Below are positions 42,142 to 51,970 of a DNA stretch of 64,000 nucleotides, piece by piece. A model generated the notes under the pieces. That model was not told where the DNA came from. It worked only from the letters and a program-made list of their open reading frames with translations, and searched no databases. Source of the stretch: Pseudomonas sp. 7SR1 (lineage in GTDB: Bacteria; Pseudomonadota; Gammaproteobacteria; Pseudomonadales; Pseudomonadaceae); assembly GCF_900156465.1 (NCBI RefSeq), contig NZ_LT707064.1, positions 5,719,001-5,783,000 of the forward strand, read 5' to 3'. Each line of letters opens with the position of its first letter. The first letter of the stretch is position 1. The translations under genes and the position numbers were made by a program.

Positions 42142-44645
42142 TGGCACGCCTGCCGCTGTTGCGCCTGTTCAGTCTCGCCGTTCGCCAACTGCTACGCGAC
42201 GCCCGCGCCGGCGAGTTGCGCGTGCTGTTCTTCGCCCTGCTGGTGGCGGTGGCGGCGAGCACCGCCATCGGTTATTTCGGTGCCCGCCTCAACGGCGCGA
42301 TGATGATGCGCGCCACTGAATTTCTCGGTGCCGACCTGCTGCTCGAAGGCAGCTCGCCCGCCCGCCCCGAACAGATCCGCAGCGGCACCGACCTGAGCCT
42401 GGAACATGCCCAGGTGGTGGAGTTCTCCAGCGTGGTCGCCACGGACAACGGCATCCAGCTGTCCAGCGTCAAGGCAGTCGACGAGCTGTATCCCTTGCGC
42501 GGGCAGTTGAAAAGCGCACCGACTCCGTTCGCCCCGGAAGAAGCCGGCGGGCGGCCGAAACCGGGCGAGGCCTGGGTCGAAGCACGCCTGTTGACGGCAC
42601 TGGACCTGAAAATCGGCGACAGCATCGATGTCGGCAACAAGACCCTGCGCCTGAGCCGGGTACTGACCTACGAACCGGATCGCGCCGGCAATTTCTACAG
42701 CCTCACCCCCCGGGTCATGATCAACCTGGAGGACCTGGAAGCCACTGGCGTGGTCCAGCCCGGCAGCCGTGTCAGTTATCGCGAACTGTGGCGAGGCCCG
42801 GCACCGGCCTTGCAGACTTACCGCGACATGGTCAATCCCGGCCTCGAAGCCAACCAGCGCCTGCAGGACGCCCGCGACGGCAACCGGCAGATCGGTGGCG
42901 CACTCGGCAAGGCCGAGCGCTACCTGAACATGGCCAGCCTGGTGGCGGTGCTGTTGTCCGGCGTCGCCGTCGCGCTCTGCGCCAATCGTTTTGCCACCCG
43001 CCGCTTCGATGCCAGTGCCCTGTTGCGCTGCCTCGGCCTGTCACGCCGGGAAACCATGTTGCTGTTCAGCCTTCAACTGGCGGTACTGGGCCTGCTGGCC
43101 AGCATCAGTGGCGCCCTGCTCGGCTGGCTCGCGCAATTGGGACTCTTCGCCCTGCTGCACGACCTGCTGCCTGCCACCGTGCCGCCGGGCGGTCTGCTGC
43201 CCGCGATTGCCGGCACCGGCACCGGGCTGGTGGCCCTGGTCGGATTCGCCCTGCCGCCACTGGCGGCGCTGGGGCGAGTGCCGCCGTTGCGGGTGTTGCG
43301 CCGGGACATGTTGCCGATTCCCTCCAGCACCTGGGTGGTCTACGGTGCCGCGCTGGGTGCCTTGGGCTTGATCATGTGGCGCCTGAGCCTGGACCTGGTG
43401 CTGACCTTCGCCCTGCTCGGTGGCGGCGTCGTCGCCGCCCTGGTACTGGGCGGCCTGCTGTTGCTGCTGCTTCAAAGCCTGCGCCGGATGCTGGCGCGTG
43501 CCTCGTTGCCGTGGCGACTGGGGCTCGGCCAGTTGCTGCGTCATCCGTTGGCGGCAGCCGGGCAGTCATTGGCGTTCGGCCTGATCCTGCTGTCCATGGC
43601 CTTGATTGCGCTCTTGCGCGGCGAGTTGCTGGACACCTGGCAGAACCAACTGCCGAAAAATGCCCCGAACTACTTCGCCCTGAACATCCTGCCCAATGAC
43701 AAGCAGGCCTTCACCGACAAGCTGCTGCAGTTGTCGGCACAATCGGCTCCCCTCTACCCTGTCGTACCGGGACGGCTGATCAGCATCAACGGCGAGCCGG
43801 CCAAGGAGTTCGTCACCAAGGATTCGGCCGGGGACCGCGCGCTGCAACGTGACCTGAGCCTGACCTGGGCCGCGGACCTGCCGGCGGGCAACGTCGTCAC
43901 GGCCGGGACCTGGTGGCCACAGCAACCGCCGGATGACATGCCGGGGGTCTCGGTGGAGGGCAAGGTAGCCGAGAACCTCAAGATCAAGCTCGGCGATCGA
44001 TTGCTGTTCAGTGTGGGCGGCGTCAACCGCGAAGCGAAGGTCACCAGCCTGCGGGAAATCAACTGGGACAACTTCCAGCCGAACTTCTTCATGATCTTCC
44101 AGCCCGGCACCTTGAAGGACCTGCCGGCCACCTACCTCACCAGTTTCTATCTGGCCGCCGGTCACGATCAGCAGATCGTCGAGCTGTCCCGGGCGTTCCC
44201 GGCGGTCACGATCCTGCAGGTCGAAGCCTTGCTCGAACAATTGCGCAGCATCCTGGCCCAGGTGACCCTGGCCGTGGAATACGTGCTGCTGTTCGTACTC
44301 GCGGCGGGCATGGCCGTGCTGTTCTCCGGCCTGCAGGCCACGCTCGATGAACGCATCCGCCAAGGCGCATTGTTGCGCGCCCTGGGCGCCGGACGACCGC
44401 TGCTGGTCAAGGCACGACGCATCGAGTTCGGCCTGCTGGGCGCGGTCAGCGGCTTGCTGGCGGCCTTGGGTTCGGAAGTCGTGAGCCTGGTGCTCTACCG
44501 CTACGCCTTCGACCTGCCCTGGCATCCACATCCATGGCTGCTGGTATTGCCGCTGGTGGGAGCATTGCTCATTGGTTACGCCGGGGTGTTCGGTACCCGT
44601 CGGGCACTCAACGCCAGCCCGCTGACAGTTTTGCGCGAGGGTTGA
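42141..44645 (+). CDS. ybbP: Large FtsX-like ABC permease, YbbP family
   Basis: An 834-residue membrane protein with two tandem FtsX-type permease modules: an N-terminal transmembrane helix (about 17-40), a periplasmic domain, a cluster of helices (about 260-380 and 400-500), a second periplasmic domain (about 510-700) and three final helices. This matches YbbP (E. coli 804 residues). Its ATG overlaps the ybbA stop, so the two are translationally coupled. It should form a complex with two YbbA subunits. It ends 33 bp before greB. Confidence 0.9.
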   Translation: MARLPLLRLFSLAVRQLLRDARAGELRVLFFALLVAVAASTAIGYFGARLNGAMMMRATEFLGADLLLEGSSPARPEQIRSGTDLSLEHAQVVEFSSVVATDNGIQLSSVKAVDELYPLRGQLKSAPTPFAPEEAGGRPKPGEAWVEARLLTALDLKIGDSIDVGNKTLRLSRVLTYEPDRAGNFYSLTPRVMINLEDLEATGVVQPGSRVSYRELWRGPAPALQTYRDMVNPGLEANQRLQDARDGNRQIGGALGKAERYLNMASLVAVLLSGVAVALCANRFATRRFDASALLRCLGLSRRETMLLFSLQLAVLGLLASISGALLGWLAQLGLFALLHDLLPATVPPGGLLPAIAGTGTGLVALVGFALPPLAALGRVPPLRVLRRDMLPIPSSTWVVYGAALGALGLIMWRLSLDLVLTFALLGGGVVAALVLGGLLLLLLQSLRRMLARASLPWRLGLGQLLRHPLAAAGQSLAFGLILLSMALIALLRGELLDTWQNQLPKNAPNYFALNILPNDKQAFTDKLLQLSAQSAPLYPVVPGRLISINGEPAKEFVTKDSAGDRALQRDLSLTWAADLPAGNVVTAGTWWPQQPPDDMPGVSVEGKVAENLKIKLGDRLLFSVGGVNREAKVTSLREINWDNFQPNFFMIFQPGTLKDLPATYLTSFYLAAGHDQQIVELSRAFPAVTILQVEALLEQLRSILAQVTLAVEYVLLFVLAAGMAVLFSGLQATLDERIRQGALLRALGAGRPLLVKARRIEFGLLGAVSGLLAALGSEVVSLVLYRYAFDLPWHPHPWLLVLPLVGALLIGYAGVFGTRRALNASPLTVLREG

Positions 44646-44678
44646 TAGACTTCGGTCTCATCGTCAAAAGAAGCCGCC

Positions 44679-45176
44679 ATGAGTCGTTATCGCCCTCCCC
44701 GCACCGCCGGCACCGCCCTGATCACTCCCGAGGGCGAAGCGCGGATGCGTGCCGAATTCCATGAGTTGTGGCATGTGCGTCGCCCTCAGGTCACGCAGGC
44801 CGTCAGCGAGGCCGCGGCTCAGGGCGATCGCTCGGAAAATGCAGAGTACACCTACGGCAAGAAAATGCTGCGGGAAATCGACAGCCGTGTGCGTTTCCTC
44901 ACCAAGCGCCTCGAAGCGCTCAAGGTGGTAACGGAAAAACCCAGCGACCCGAACAAGGTCTACTTCGGCGCCTGGGTCACGGTCGAAGATGAGGACGGCA
45001 AAGAGTCGCGCTATCGCATCGTCGGGCCCGACGAACTGGATTTGAAACAGAACCTGATCAGCATCGATTCGCCCTTGGCGCGGGCGTTGATTGGCAAGGC
45101 CCTGGACGCCGAAGTCAGGGTCCAGACTCCTACAGGTGAAAAGCTGGTCTACATCGTGGACATCGCCTATCCATGA
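44679..45176 (+). CDS. greB: Transcript cleavage factor GreB
   Basis: A 165-residue Gre factor. The N-terminal coiled-coil hairpin tip reads [18 protein letters not shown], the standard GreA/GreB acidic tip. The C-terminal domain has [27 protein letters not shown]. The N-terminal [16 protein letters not shown] start and basic patch fit GreB rather than GreA. It enters the RNA polymerase secondary channel and stimulates cleavage of backtracked RNA. The window also carries a divergent Gre-like paralogue at 32611-33093. Confidence 0.93.
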   Translation: MSRYRPPRTAGTALITPEGEARMRAEFHELWHVRRPQVTQAVSEAAAQGDRSENAEYTYGKKMLREIDSRVRFLTKRLEALKVVTEKPSDPNKVYFGAWVTVEDEDGKESRYRIVGPDELDLKQNLISIDSPLARALIGKALDAEVRVQTPTGEKLVYIVDIAYP

Positions 45177-45323
45177 CCCGTGCCTGCCCTAGGGCACGCG
45201 GGCGCGGAAACATCCCACCAAACTTGAAACTTTGACACGGCTGCTGTCCTGCGCAGAATGACTGGCGCAGGCTGTGTCACGTCACGCCTTTTGCTCAAAA
45301 AAATTATTCAAGGATGAATAATC

Positions 45324-46211
45324 ATGCAGATTACCCACCATGGACTGGATTGCTGGATGTACAACACCCCCGAGTTATACAAACTGCGCATCGACGAACT
45401 TATCTTGCCCGGCACGCATGACTCCGGAGCCGATAAAAAAGCCCCCAACCTTACGCTGCCTCAAGAGAAGACCCAGGACGTGCCGATCATCGAACAGATC
45501 CTGGCGGGCTTTCGCGTGCTGGACCTGCGCGTGGTGTGTTCTGGCAACGCTCCCCCCGGCAGCGACGGGCGCTTTCAATTGTTCCACCTCACCTCATCCG
45601 GGCGCACCGTGGGCGGCGATGTCCTGGATCAATTGAACAATTTCTACGACGACCTCGACCACAAGGCAACGCGGGCGAAGGAAATCATCATTCTAAATTT
45701 TCACAAGTTCAAAAACTTCACCCGCGCGACCCATCGGGAACTGCATGAGTTGATCCATACGAAAATCGGGCAACGGCTCATTCCCAGGAACTGGCGCAAG
45801 GCAACGGTGGAAGATATCTGGACGCATCGGCCGGGGCGCACGGTGGTCATCTCCTACAACCACCGCGTCAGGGCCAAATACTGGAAAGGCGTGGAACACC
45901 AATGGAGCGGCAAGAACCTGAATACCACCAGCGCCTTGAAGACGTTCATGGACGAACAATCCGCCCGGAAGAAACCCGACTTCGTCCTACGCTCGATACA
46001 ATGCGCCAAGTATGTGCTGCCCCTGCATATTCCGGATGATTTCAGCGACAAGATCGATCTGTGGTTCGAGTCCAGGAACAGCGACAGCTATATACAACGC
46101 TTCCACATCATCAATACCGACTGGTCGACCCGCAGCCAGATCGTCTTCAACTGCATGCATGCCAATCGGCTTCGGGCAAAGGCAAAGAGCGCCTCCCTCA
46201 CCGCCGCGTGA
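45324..46211 (+). CDS. PI-PLC X-domain protein without visible signal peptide
   Basis: A 295-residue protein with the phosphatidylinositol-specific phospholipase C fold. LPGTHDSG gives H32-D33, and FRVLDLRV gives D67 and R69. FQLFHL gives a second His at 88, and VISYNHR follows in the second half. These match in order the catalytic His, Asp and Arg of bacterial PI-PLC. Classic enzymes are secreted, but here the N-terminus MQITHHGLDCW has no signal sequence. The gene is visibly less GC-rich than its neighbours, suggesting acquisition. AAGGAT lies 8 nt before the start. Substrate could be phosphatidylinositol, a GPI-type lipid or another phosphodiester. Confidence 0.8.
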   Translation: MQITHHGLDCWMYNTPELYKLRIDELILPGTHDSGADKKAPNLTLPQEKTQDVPIIEQILAGFRVLDLRVVCSGNAPPGSDGRFQLFHLTSSGRTVGGDVLDQLNNFYDDLDHKATRAKEIIILNFHKFKNFTRATHRELHELIHTKIGQRLIPRNWRKATVEDIWTHRPGRTVVISYNHRVRAKYWKGVEHQWSGKNLNTTSALKTFMDEQSARKKPDFVLRSIQCAKYVLPLHIPDDFSDKIDLWFESRNSDSYIQRFHIINTDWSTRSQIVFNCMHANRLRAKAKSASLTAA

Positions 46212-46506
46212 TCAACCCTTGCCGCGCCACGCGGGTCAATTGCCGGATCATCTCCGGAGCATCCGCCGCACTGGGCGCCTGGATGACGGCCAGGTCGAAA
46301 CTGTCGTTGGCAAAACGTGCCAGCGACTCGCCGTCTTCGACGAATTGAATCAGGAATGCCGCGGGGCCGTGGCTGCGTCGAGGCCAGCCATCGAGATAGC
46401 GCAACAATGTAGGCTGGTGGGTACCGCCCAGGAGGATTTTCGGATTACGCTGCAGAAGACTTGCCGTAATAGGCGCCAGACGGGCCAGGGAGTTGGGTGC
46501 GTTCAT
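46198..46506 (-). CDS. Short protein of unknown function, possibly truncated
   Basis: A 102-residue protein starting at ATG 46506. The part SLARFANDSFDLAVIQAPSAADAPEMIRQLTRVARQGLI resembles the middle of a SAM-methyltransferase-like domain (an acidic FDLAVI strand and a following helix-strand), but no SAM loop is evident. Its 3' end overlaps the convergent PI-PLC gene by 14 bp. The domain seems to stop early, so it may be a shortened relic next to an acquired gene. The start is weakly supported. Confidence 0.55.
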   Translation of the reverse strand: MNAPNSLARLAPITASLLQRNPKILLGGTHQPTLLRYLDGWPRRSHGPAAFLIQFVEDGESLARFANDSFDLAVIQAPSAADAPEMIRQLTRVARQGLITRR

Positions 46507-46710
46507 CGTGTCGTGTCTCTGCCTCGAAAGTCTGCATGGCAGGTGAGAGGCAACACCGAACCAGCGCTTTAGCGGTATTTCGAAGCCGTGTCTCTGGCTT
46601 CTGACGGCAACTCCCTGAGTCACCTGGCGCCCCGCAAGTAGCTGTTTAAATCGGCGCATGCGCAGCATCCTAGAGAAGCCGACCGGCCAGTGTCAAGAAT
46701 CAGCGCCCAC

Positions 46711-46736
46711 AAAAAAGGCCCGTAGCAGACGGGCCT
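46711..46736 (-). terminator. doxX terminator
   Basis: AGGCCCGT (46716-46723) and ACGGGCCT (46729-46736) pair around AGCAG. On the minus strand the stem is followed by a T-run (complement of 46711-46716), 20 bp after the DoxX stop. Confidence 0.88.
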
Positions 46737-46756
46737 CTTGCAATCCGCGAAAGCGA

Positions 46757-47191
46757 TCAGCGAGCGACGGCACCGTCGACCGACAACTTGCCCGCACCTT
46801 CGATCAGTATCGCGATGCTACCGGCCAGCAAGGCCAAGGCAAACTCATAACCGTTGTTGGCCATGAACAGACCGTTGCCGATGTGCACCGAGAAAATCGC
46901 CACCAGCGACAGGAACGCCAGGCCCAATGCCGCCGGGCGGGCCAGCAAGCCAATGACCAGGGCCAGGCCGGCGAAGAACTCCGTACCGCCCGCCAATGTG
47001 GCCATCAGGTAACCAGGCGTCAGGCCGATGCTTTCCATCCATTGGGCCGTCCCCGCCAGACCGTAGCCACCGAACAGGCCGAACAGCTTCTGCGCGCCAT
47101 GGGCGGCGAAAATGATGCCTACAGCGATGCGCAGAACAGTCAGGCCATAACCGGCACGAGTGGACAGGACTTTGTTGATGACAGTGCTCAT
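46757..47191 (-). CDS. DoxX-family inner-membrane protein
   Basis: A 144-residue protein with four hydrophobic helices and the DoxX/YqjF signature: LRIAVGIIFAAHGAQKLFGLFGGYG, then ESIGLTPGYLMATLAGGTEFFAGLALVIGL. DoxX-like proteins are membrane subunits sometimes linked to quinone or thiol redox stress. AAGGAA lies 8 nt before the ATG at 47191. No partner gene is adjacent. Function unknown. Confidence 0.88.
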   Translation of the reverse strand: MSTVINKVLSTRAGYGLTVLRIAVGIIFAAHGAQKLFGLFGGYGLAGTAQWMESIGLTPGYLMATLAGGTEFFAGLALVIGLLARPAALGLAFLSLVAIFSVHIGNGLFMANNGYEFALALLAGSIAILIEGAGKLSVDGAVAR

Positions 47192-47292
47192 AGGGTGCAT
47201 TCCTTGGTGTGTGCGTTGTGTGGTCGCCATATTAATCGATTAAACTCATGATAAAAGCGGAAAAAATCCGCTATACCATTCGAATTATTAGA

Positions 47293-48714
47293 TCATTTCC
47301 GCAGAGCGACCTTTTGCTCCCTGGGCTCCAGCGACTCTCGCTCTCGATCAAACGCCAGATAGTACTTGTTCACACTATTAACGTAGCTGACGGCGCCCAT
47401 TCCCACCTGCTCCATGGCAATGCGCTCGACCTGAAAGAACCACTGGTTGGGGTTCAGGCCCCGTCGCCGGGCCTCGGCACGCATGCCCTGCACCCGTTCC
47501 GGTCCCATGTTGTAGGCAGCCAGCACGAAGGCCATGCGTTCACGTTCGTTGAGTTTGGGGCTGGAGAAAAACTTGCGACGGATCAGGGCCAGGTATTTGG
47601 CGCTGGCCTGCACATTCGCATCCAGGTTCTGGATATTGCCCACCCCCACCCGCTGGGCCGCCGAAGGCGTGATCTGCATCAGTCCCGTGGGACCGCTGCC
47701 GCTGCGGGCACTGGGTTGCAGGGCAGACTCCTTGAACGCCAGGGCCGCGAGGTTCAGCCAGTCCATGTTCTGGGCCTCGGCGTGCTTCTGCAGCACCGGA
47801 CGCAGCGTCTCCAGACGCTGGCGATTGGCCCGGGCCAAGGGATTGTGGACCTGGTACAAACGACGATAGATACGCAGGAACGCCGCGTCCTGGTTGGACG
47901 GAACCTTGTAGGTGGTCAGGAAGCCGTTGATGCTCGCACGCAGCATCGCGGCGTCGCGGCGGACAAACCAGTGCTCGCTCTGCGGCTCGCCAATGGGCAC
48001 CTGTCGATCGAAACGCAGCTTGGGCAGGATCTTGCCCCAGCGCTCGGCAATGGGTTGTTCGATGATCGTCAGGTGAAAGATCCCGCCCTGGACCATCTCC
48101 AGCACATCTTCAACCGCCAGGCTGGGATCGACCCATTCGATCTTCACCGCAGGCAACTTGAGCAGCGCCAGTTTCTGGTTGATCTGGTTCACCGCGTCCC
48201 CCGCGGCACTGCCGTTGGGCAGGGCCAGGGTCTTGCCGGAGAGCTGCTCTACGCGGGTGTAACGTTTCTCGCCCTTGATGCCCACCAGCAGCAATGGCAC
48301 ATCGGACCGGATCGGATCGCTGGCGCTGACCGCCTGGCCGGCCTGGGGTTCGAGCAGTTCGCCCGGCGCCACGAGGTCGCCTTCGCCACGGTGCAAGGCG
48401 CCGAGCAACTGATCCTTGGCCGTGGGGATGATCTTGAGAGTGATTTGCTGGCCATCGCGGGCATGGCCGTTGAGGTACTGCTCGAAGGCTCGCAGCCGGT
48501 GATATTCGACACCGATGGATTGCCCCTGGACTTCACCGGAACTGTTACGACTCTGATTGACCAGCACCTTGAGCACGCGACTGCTGCGGATCTGCGCCAG
48601 ATCACGCACGGTACCCGGCGCCACAGCTTGTACTGGCCCGGGCAGCCGTGCTTCGGCCGGCATCGGCAAAAGCAGCGAACAACACAGCAGTAACAACACC
48701 TGAGGACGTACCAT
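47293..48714 (-). CDS. MltF-like lytic transglycosylase with solute-binding domain
   Basis: A 473-residue exported enzyme. The signal peptide (about 1-22) is followed by an SBP_bac_3-type domain (about 45-270) and a C-terminal SLT lysozyme-like domain. In the latter, the catalytic Glu lies in AALAFKESALQPSARSGSGPTGLMQITP and a late AAYNMGPERV motif follows. This is the MltF layout (E. coli 518 residues), in which the sensor-like domain controls cleavage of peptidoglycan. No lipobox cysteine is obvious, so it may be periplasmic or weakly anchored. GGAG lies 5 nt before the start. It is probably a paralogue of the housekeeping MltF. Confidence 0.88.
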   Translation of the reverse strand: MVRPQVLLLLCCSLLLPMPAEARLPGPVQAVAPGTVRDLAQIRSSRVLKVLVNQSRNSSGEVQGQSIGVEYHRLRAFEQYLNGHARDGQQITLKIIPTAKDQLLGALHRGEGDLVAPGELLEPQAGQAVSASDPIRSDVPLLLVGIKGEKRYTRVEQLSGKTLALPNGSAAGDAVNQINQKLALLKLPAVKIEWVDPSLAVEDVLEMVQGGIFHLTIIEQPIAERWGKILPKLRFDRQVPIGEPQSEHWFVRRDAAMLRASINGFLTTYKVPSNQDAAFLRIYRRLYQVHNPLARANRQRLETLRPVLQKHAEAQNMDWLNLAALAFKESALQPSARSGSGPTGLMQITPSAAQRVGVGNIQNLDANVQASAKYLALIRRKFFSSPKLNERERMAFVLAAYNMGPERVQGMRAEARRRGLNPNQWFFQVERIAMEQVGMGAVSYVNSVNKYYLAFDRERESLEPREQKVALRK

Positions 48715-48948
48715 CCACACTCCGGAAGGATACCGACGCTCGCCTTCCTCAGAATCGAGGCTTGAGCCGACGGAAACAGAGCGCCTGGGGCGCTGAAAAG
48801 TGCGCAAGACTGGCACAGCGCTGGCATTTATACCAACCCGACCTGTCTCGTGGCCTCAACAGACAGCCTCAACTCGTTGTAGTTCTTGGCTTTTCTTATA
48901 AATCTACAGCTCTGGTATGCTTTCGGGCCCTTGGGCCGAGGTAGCACC

Positions 48949-49758
48949 ATGCAACTCATCGATATCGGCGTCAACCTGACCAACCCCAGTTTCGTCGACA
49001 AACACCAGGCGGTGCTCGAGCGCGCCTATGAAGCCGGGGTTTGCCAACTGATCCTGACCGGCACCAGCATCGACAGCAGCGAACAGGCGATCGAGCTGTG
49101 CCAGCGCCTCGATGAAACCGGCGAGCGGCTGTTTTCCACTGCCGGCATTCACCCACACAGCGCCAGCGAATGGACCGACGACAGCGCCCGGCGTCTCAAG
49201 GATCTGCTCAAGCAAGGCCGCGCCCGGGCAGTAGGCGAATGCGGGCTGGATTTCAATCGGGACTTCTCCCCTCGCCCACAACAGGAGAAGGTCCTGGAGG
49301 AGCACCTCGCCCTGGCGACGGAACTGCAGCTTCCGGTCTTCCTCCACGAACGCGACGCCGACCAGCGCCTGCTGGAAATTCTCCGGGACTTCCGCGACCG
49401 CTTGCCCGCCGCCGTGGTGCATTGTTTCACCGGTGAAAAAAAAGCACTGTACAGCTACCTCGATCTGGACTTGCACATCGGCATCACCGGCTGGATCTGT
49501 GACGAGCGCCGCGGCACGCACCTGCACCCGTTGGTGCGCGACATCCCTCGCGGCCGACTGATGCTTGAAAGCGATGCGCCGTACCTGTTGCCGCGCACGC
49601 TGCGCCCCAAGCCCAAGAACGGTCGCAACGAACCGGCCTATCTGACAGAGGTCTTGCGCGAAGTCGCCTTGCACCGAGGCGAATCCCGGGAAGAGCTGGC
49701 GGTCCACAGTACCGCGTGCGCCAGGGCCTTTTTTGGTTTGCCTGTGATTTGCGGCTAG
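48949..49758 (+). CDS. tatD: TatD-family metal-dependent nuclease
   Basis: A 269-residue TIM-barrel hydrolase. The N-terminus [19 protein letters not shown] is the TatD sensu stricto form, which lacks the first HxH of YcfH/Yjj[49 protein letters not shown] and [10 protein letters not shown] supply the metal ligands. TatD is a 3'-5' exonuclease and DNase active on damaged DNA. GAGG lies 7 nt before the ATG. It is not next to the tatABC genes here. Confidence 0.92.
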   Translation: MQLIDIGVNLTNPSFVDKHQAVLERAYEAGVCQLILTGTSIDSSEQAIELCQRLDETGERLFSTAGIHPHSASEWTDDSARRLKDLLKQGRARAVGECGLDFNRDFSPRPQQEKVLEEHLALATELQLPVFLHERDADQRLLEILRDFRDRLPAAVVHCFTGEKKALYSYLDLDLHIGITGWICDERRGTHLHPLVRDIPRGRLMLESDAPYLLPRTLRPKPKNGRNEPAYLTEVLREVALHRGESREELAVHSTACARAFFGLPVICG

Positions 49759-49872
49759 CCCTATCCAACGGCACACGGCATCCGTTGACCCATATCAAAA
49801 TGCGCCGCGCTGAATAGCATCAGAATAATGGCACCTTGCCAAAACTGTTTCCGCTATCAGAGAAGACCTTCC

Positions 49873-51354
49873 ATGGGTGCCTGGCTTAGCAATATCTCAC
49901 TGAAATACAAATTCTGGGCGGTCAATGCGGTGGCCTTCGTGACCACCCTGCTGCTCGTCCTTTACGCGGTGCATCTGGAGCAACAGGCCCGCAACCACGC
50001 GGCCCTGGCGAATGCCCAGGCCCAGGCCCGGCTGCTCGATCGCTGGCCTGCCGGACAGGCCCTGCCCAAGACCGATTACCTGCTGAGCTTCCCCCGAGGC
50101 CAGGTGCCCGTTTTCGAGGACCAGCCATTACCGGCGTTGGAGGGGGCCGCAGGCCGGGTCGAATTCGACGCCAGTCCCTTGTTCGGTGAGCGGCCGCTGC
50201 TGGGCGCCGAAGTGATCCAGCGAAGCGACGGCCAGCAGCTCGCCGTACTGGTCCCTGGCGCAAGCCTGAGCCAGGTATTCAGAGAACGCTTCAGCCAATA
50301 CGCGGTGGCGGTATTCGTACTGATGCTGGCGATGCTGGGGGCGTCGCAGTTGTTGATCCGCTTCCTGCTCAGCCAACTCAACACCCTGAAGGACGTGATG
50401 CTGCACGTCGAACGGACCGGCGACCTGTCCGCTCGTGTGCCTCTGGCCTGCCGGGATGAAGTGGGCCAGATGGCCGCGGCATTCAATGCCATGCAGGCCG
50501 GTTATCAACGCGTGGTCGATACCGTGGCCAGCACCGCACGCCAATTGGACAGTGGAGCGGCACGCCTGGCATCGAGCATGAACGATGTGCGCCACGGCAT
50601 GCTCGGCCAGCAGAGCGAAACCGATCAGGCGGCGACGGCGATCAACGAAATGTCCGCCACGGTGTACCACATCGCTCAACATGCCGGCGCCACCCGCGAC
50701 CTGTCGAAAACCGCCGATACTCTGGCGGGCAATGGCCGAGAGGTGGTTGGCCGTGTGCAGCAATCGATCACCGGGCTTTCCTCCGGTGTGCAGCAGACCG
50801 CCGAAATGATCCAGCGCCTGGCCGAAGACAGCCAGAAGATCAACGGCGTGGTCAGCGTCATCCACAGCATCGCCGAACAGACCAACCTGCTGGCCCTCAA
50901 CGCGGCGATCGAGGCAGCGCGAGCCGGGGAAATGGGCCGAGGCTTCGCCGTGGTGGCCGATGAGGTGCGCAACCTCGCCAAGCGCGTGCAAACCTCGACG
51001 GACGAGATCACCGGCATGATAGCGGCCCTGCAGGCAGGCACCCGGGATGCCGTGGATTTCATGCAGGAAAGCTCCTACAAGGCTGACGATTGCGTACAAC
51101 AGGCCCGCGAGGCAGGCGAGGCGTTGGAACAGATCACCGGGGCGGTGGCACAGATGCGCGAGAGCAATACCCAGATCGCCGTCGCCGCCGAGCAGCAGAG
51201 CCAGGTCGCCGAAGAAATGAACCGGGCGGTGGTCAGCATTCGCGACGTCACCGAAAACACCGTGCGCCAGACAGTGGACTCGGCCACCACCAGCCATGAC
51301 CTGGCGACCCTGGCCGGCGAACTGAACAAGGCGATCGGGCAACTCAAGCTCTGA
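49873..51354 (+). CDS. Methyl-accepting chemotaxis protein
   Basis: A 493-residue chemoreceptor. Transmembrane helix 1 (about 13-35) and helix 2 (about 145-168) enclose a short periplasmic domain of about 105 residues with no recognised ligand fold. HAMP (about 170-225) and the cytoplasmic coiled coil follow. The signalling tip reads [37 protein letters not shown], the universal MCP hairpin. There is no CheR-tethering pentapeptide at the C-terminus (ends GQLKL). The ligand cannot be inferred. It starts at ATG 49873 with a loose AGAGAAG upstream. Confidence 0.92.
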   Translation: MGAWLSNISLKYKFWAVNAVAFVTTLLLVLYAVHLEQQARNHAALANAQAQARLLDRWPAGQALPKTDYLLSFPRGQVPVFEDQPLPALEGAAGRVEFDASPLFGERPLLGAEVIQRSDGQQLAVLVPGASLSQVFRERFSQYAVAVFVLMLAMLGASQLLIRFLLSQLNTLKDVMLHVERTGDLSARVPLACRDEVGQMAAAFNAMQAGYQRVVDTVASTARQLDSGAARLASSMNDVRHGMLGQQSETDQAATAINEMSATVYHIAQHAGATRDLSKTADTLAGNGREVVGRVQQSITGLSSGVQQTAEMIQRLAEDSQKINGVVSVIHSIAEQTNLLALNAAIEAARAGEMGRGFAVVADEVRNLAKRVQTSTDEITGMIAALQAGTRDAVDFMQESSYKADDCVQQAREAGEALEQITGAVAQMRESNTQIAVAAEQQSQVAEEMNRAVVSIRDVTENTVRQTVDSATTSHDLATLAGELNKAIGQLKL

Positions 51355-51593
51355 GCCCGCGATTCAGCGCCAGCCCTCTCCCGCACTGGGGGTCATGCTG
51401 TTCATTTAGCGAATTCGAAGGGCGGACGGCTTTACGCACTGGGGCGGGCTTTCTTGATTTTCAAGCGAGCCCAACAGTCAATCCCGCCATTGCCTTTTGA
51501 TTCTATCGCCCCGATAACCAACCTCGATTCGCCGGTCCAACGGTCGACGCCTATTCTTCACCCATATGTGTAGACGAATCGAGGAACAGCATC

Positions 51594-51956
51594 ATGGGCA
51601 AACGTCACCCCAACCTTGCCGCCTGGCAATGGCGTGCCTACCCTGACAATCACCGTCACCCGACCAACCTGGTGCTGCACCTGATTGCCGTGCCGCTGTT
51701 CATCGTTGCATTCCTGCTGATCGTGTCGGGGGTGTTCGGCCTGAACCTGGCGAATATCGCCATCGGTGTGATCGGCGTGATCGCCGCGCTGGGCTTGCAG
51801 CGCCACGGCCATGGTCTGGAGGCACAGGCCTCCGAACCGTTCAGCGACCGCAAAGACGCGGTATCGCGGCTGCTGGTGGAACAGTTCCTGACCTTTCCCA
51901 GGTTCCTGTTCAGCGGTGGCTGGTGGCGCGCCTGGCGGGACCGCCACCGGCGCTGA
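51594..51956 (+). CDS. Mpo1-like (DUF962) membrane protein
   Basis: A 120-residue protein with two hydrophobic helices (about 26-46 and 50-68) and the conserved His pattern of the DUF962/Mpo1 family: HPTNLVLHLIAVPLF and QRHGHGLEAQASEPF. In yeast the family member Mpo1 is an iron-dependent dioxygenase that shortens 2-hydroxy fatty acids. Bacterial activity is inferred only. GAGGAAC lies before the ATG. It is convergent with the thioesterase gene, another acyl-chain enzyme. Confidence 0.82.
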   Translation: MGKRHPNLAAWQWRAYPDNHRHPTNLVLHLIAVPLFIVAFLLIVSGVFGLNLANIAIGVIGVIAALGLQRHGHGLEAQASEPFSDRKDAVSRLLVEQFLTFPRFLFSGGWWRAWRDRHRR

Positions 51957-51970
51957 GTCGCGAGCTCCCT

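Noticed and set aside
47248..48693. 481-residue open frame opposite the MltF-like gene
   Set aside because: It is antisense to a gene with a signal peptide and complete SLT domain, and has no recognisable fold or start signal.
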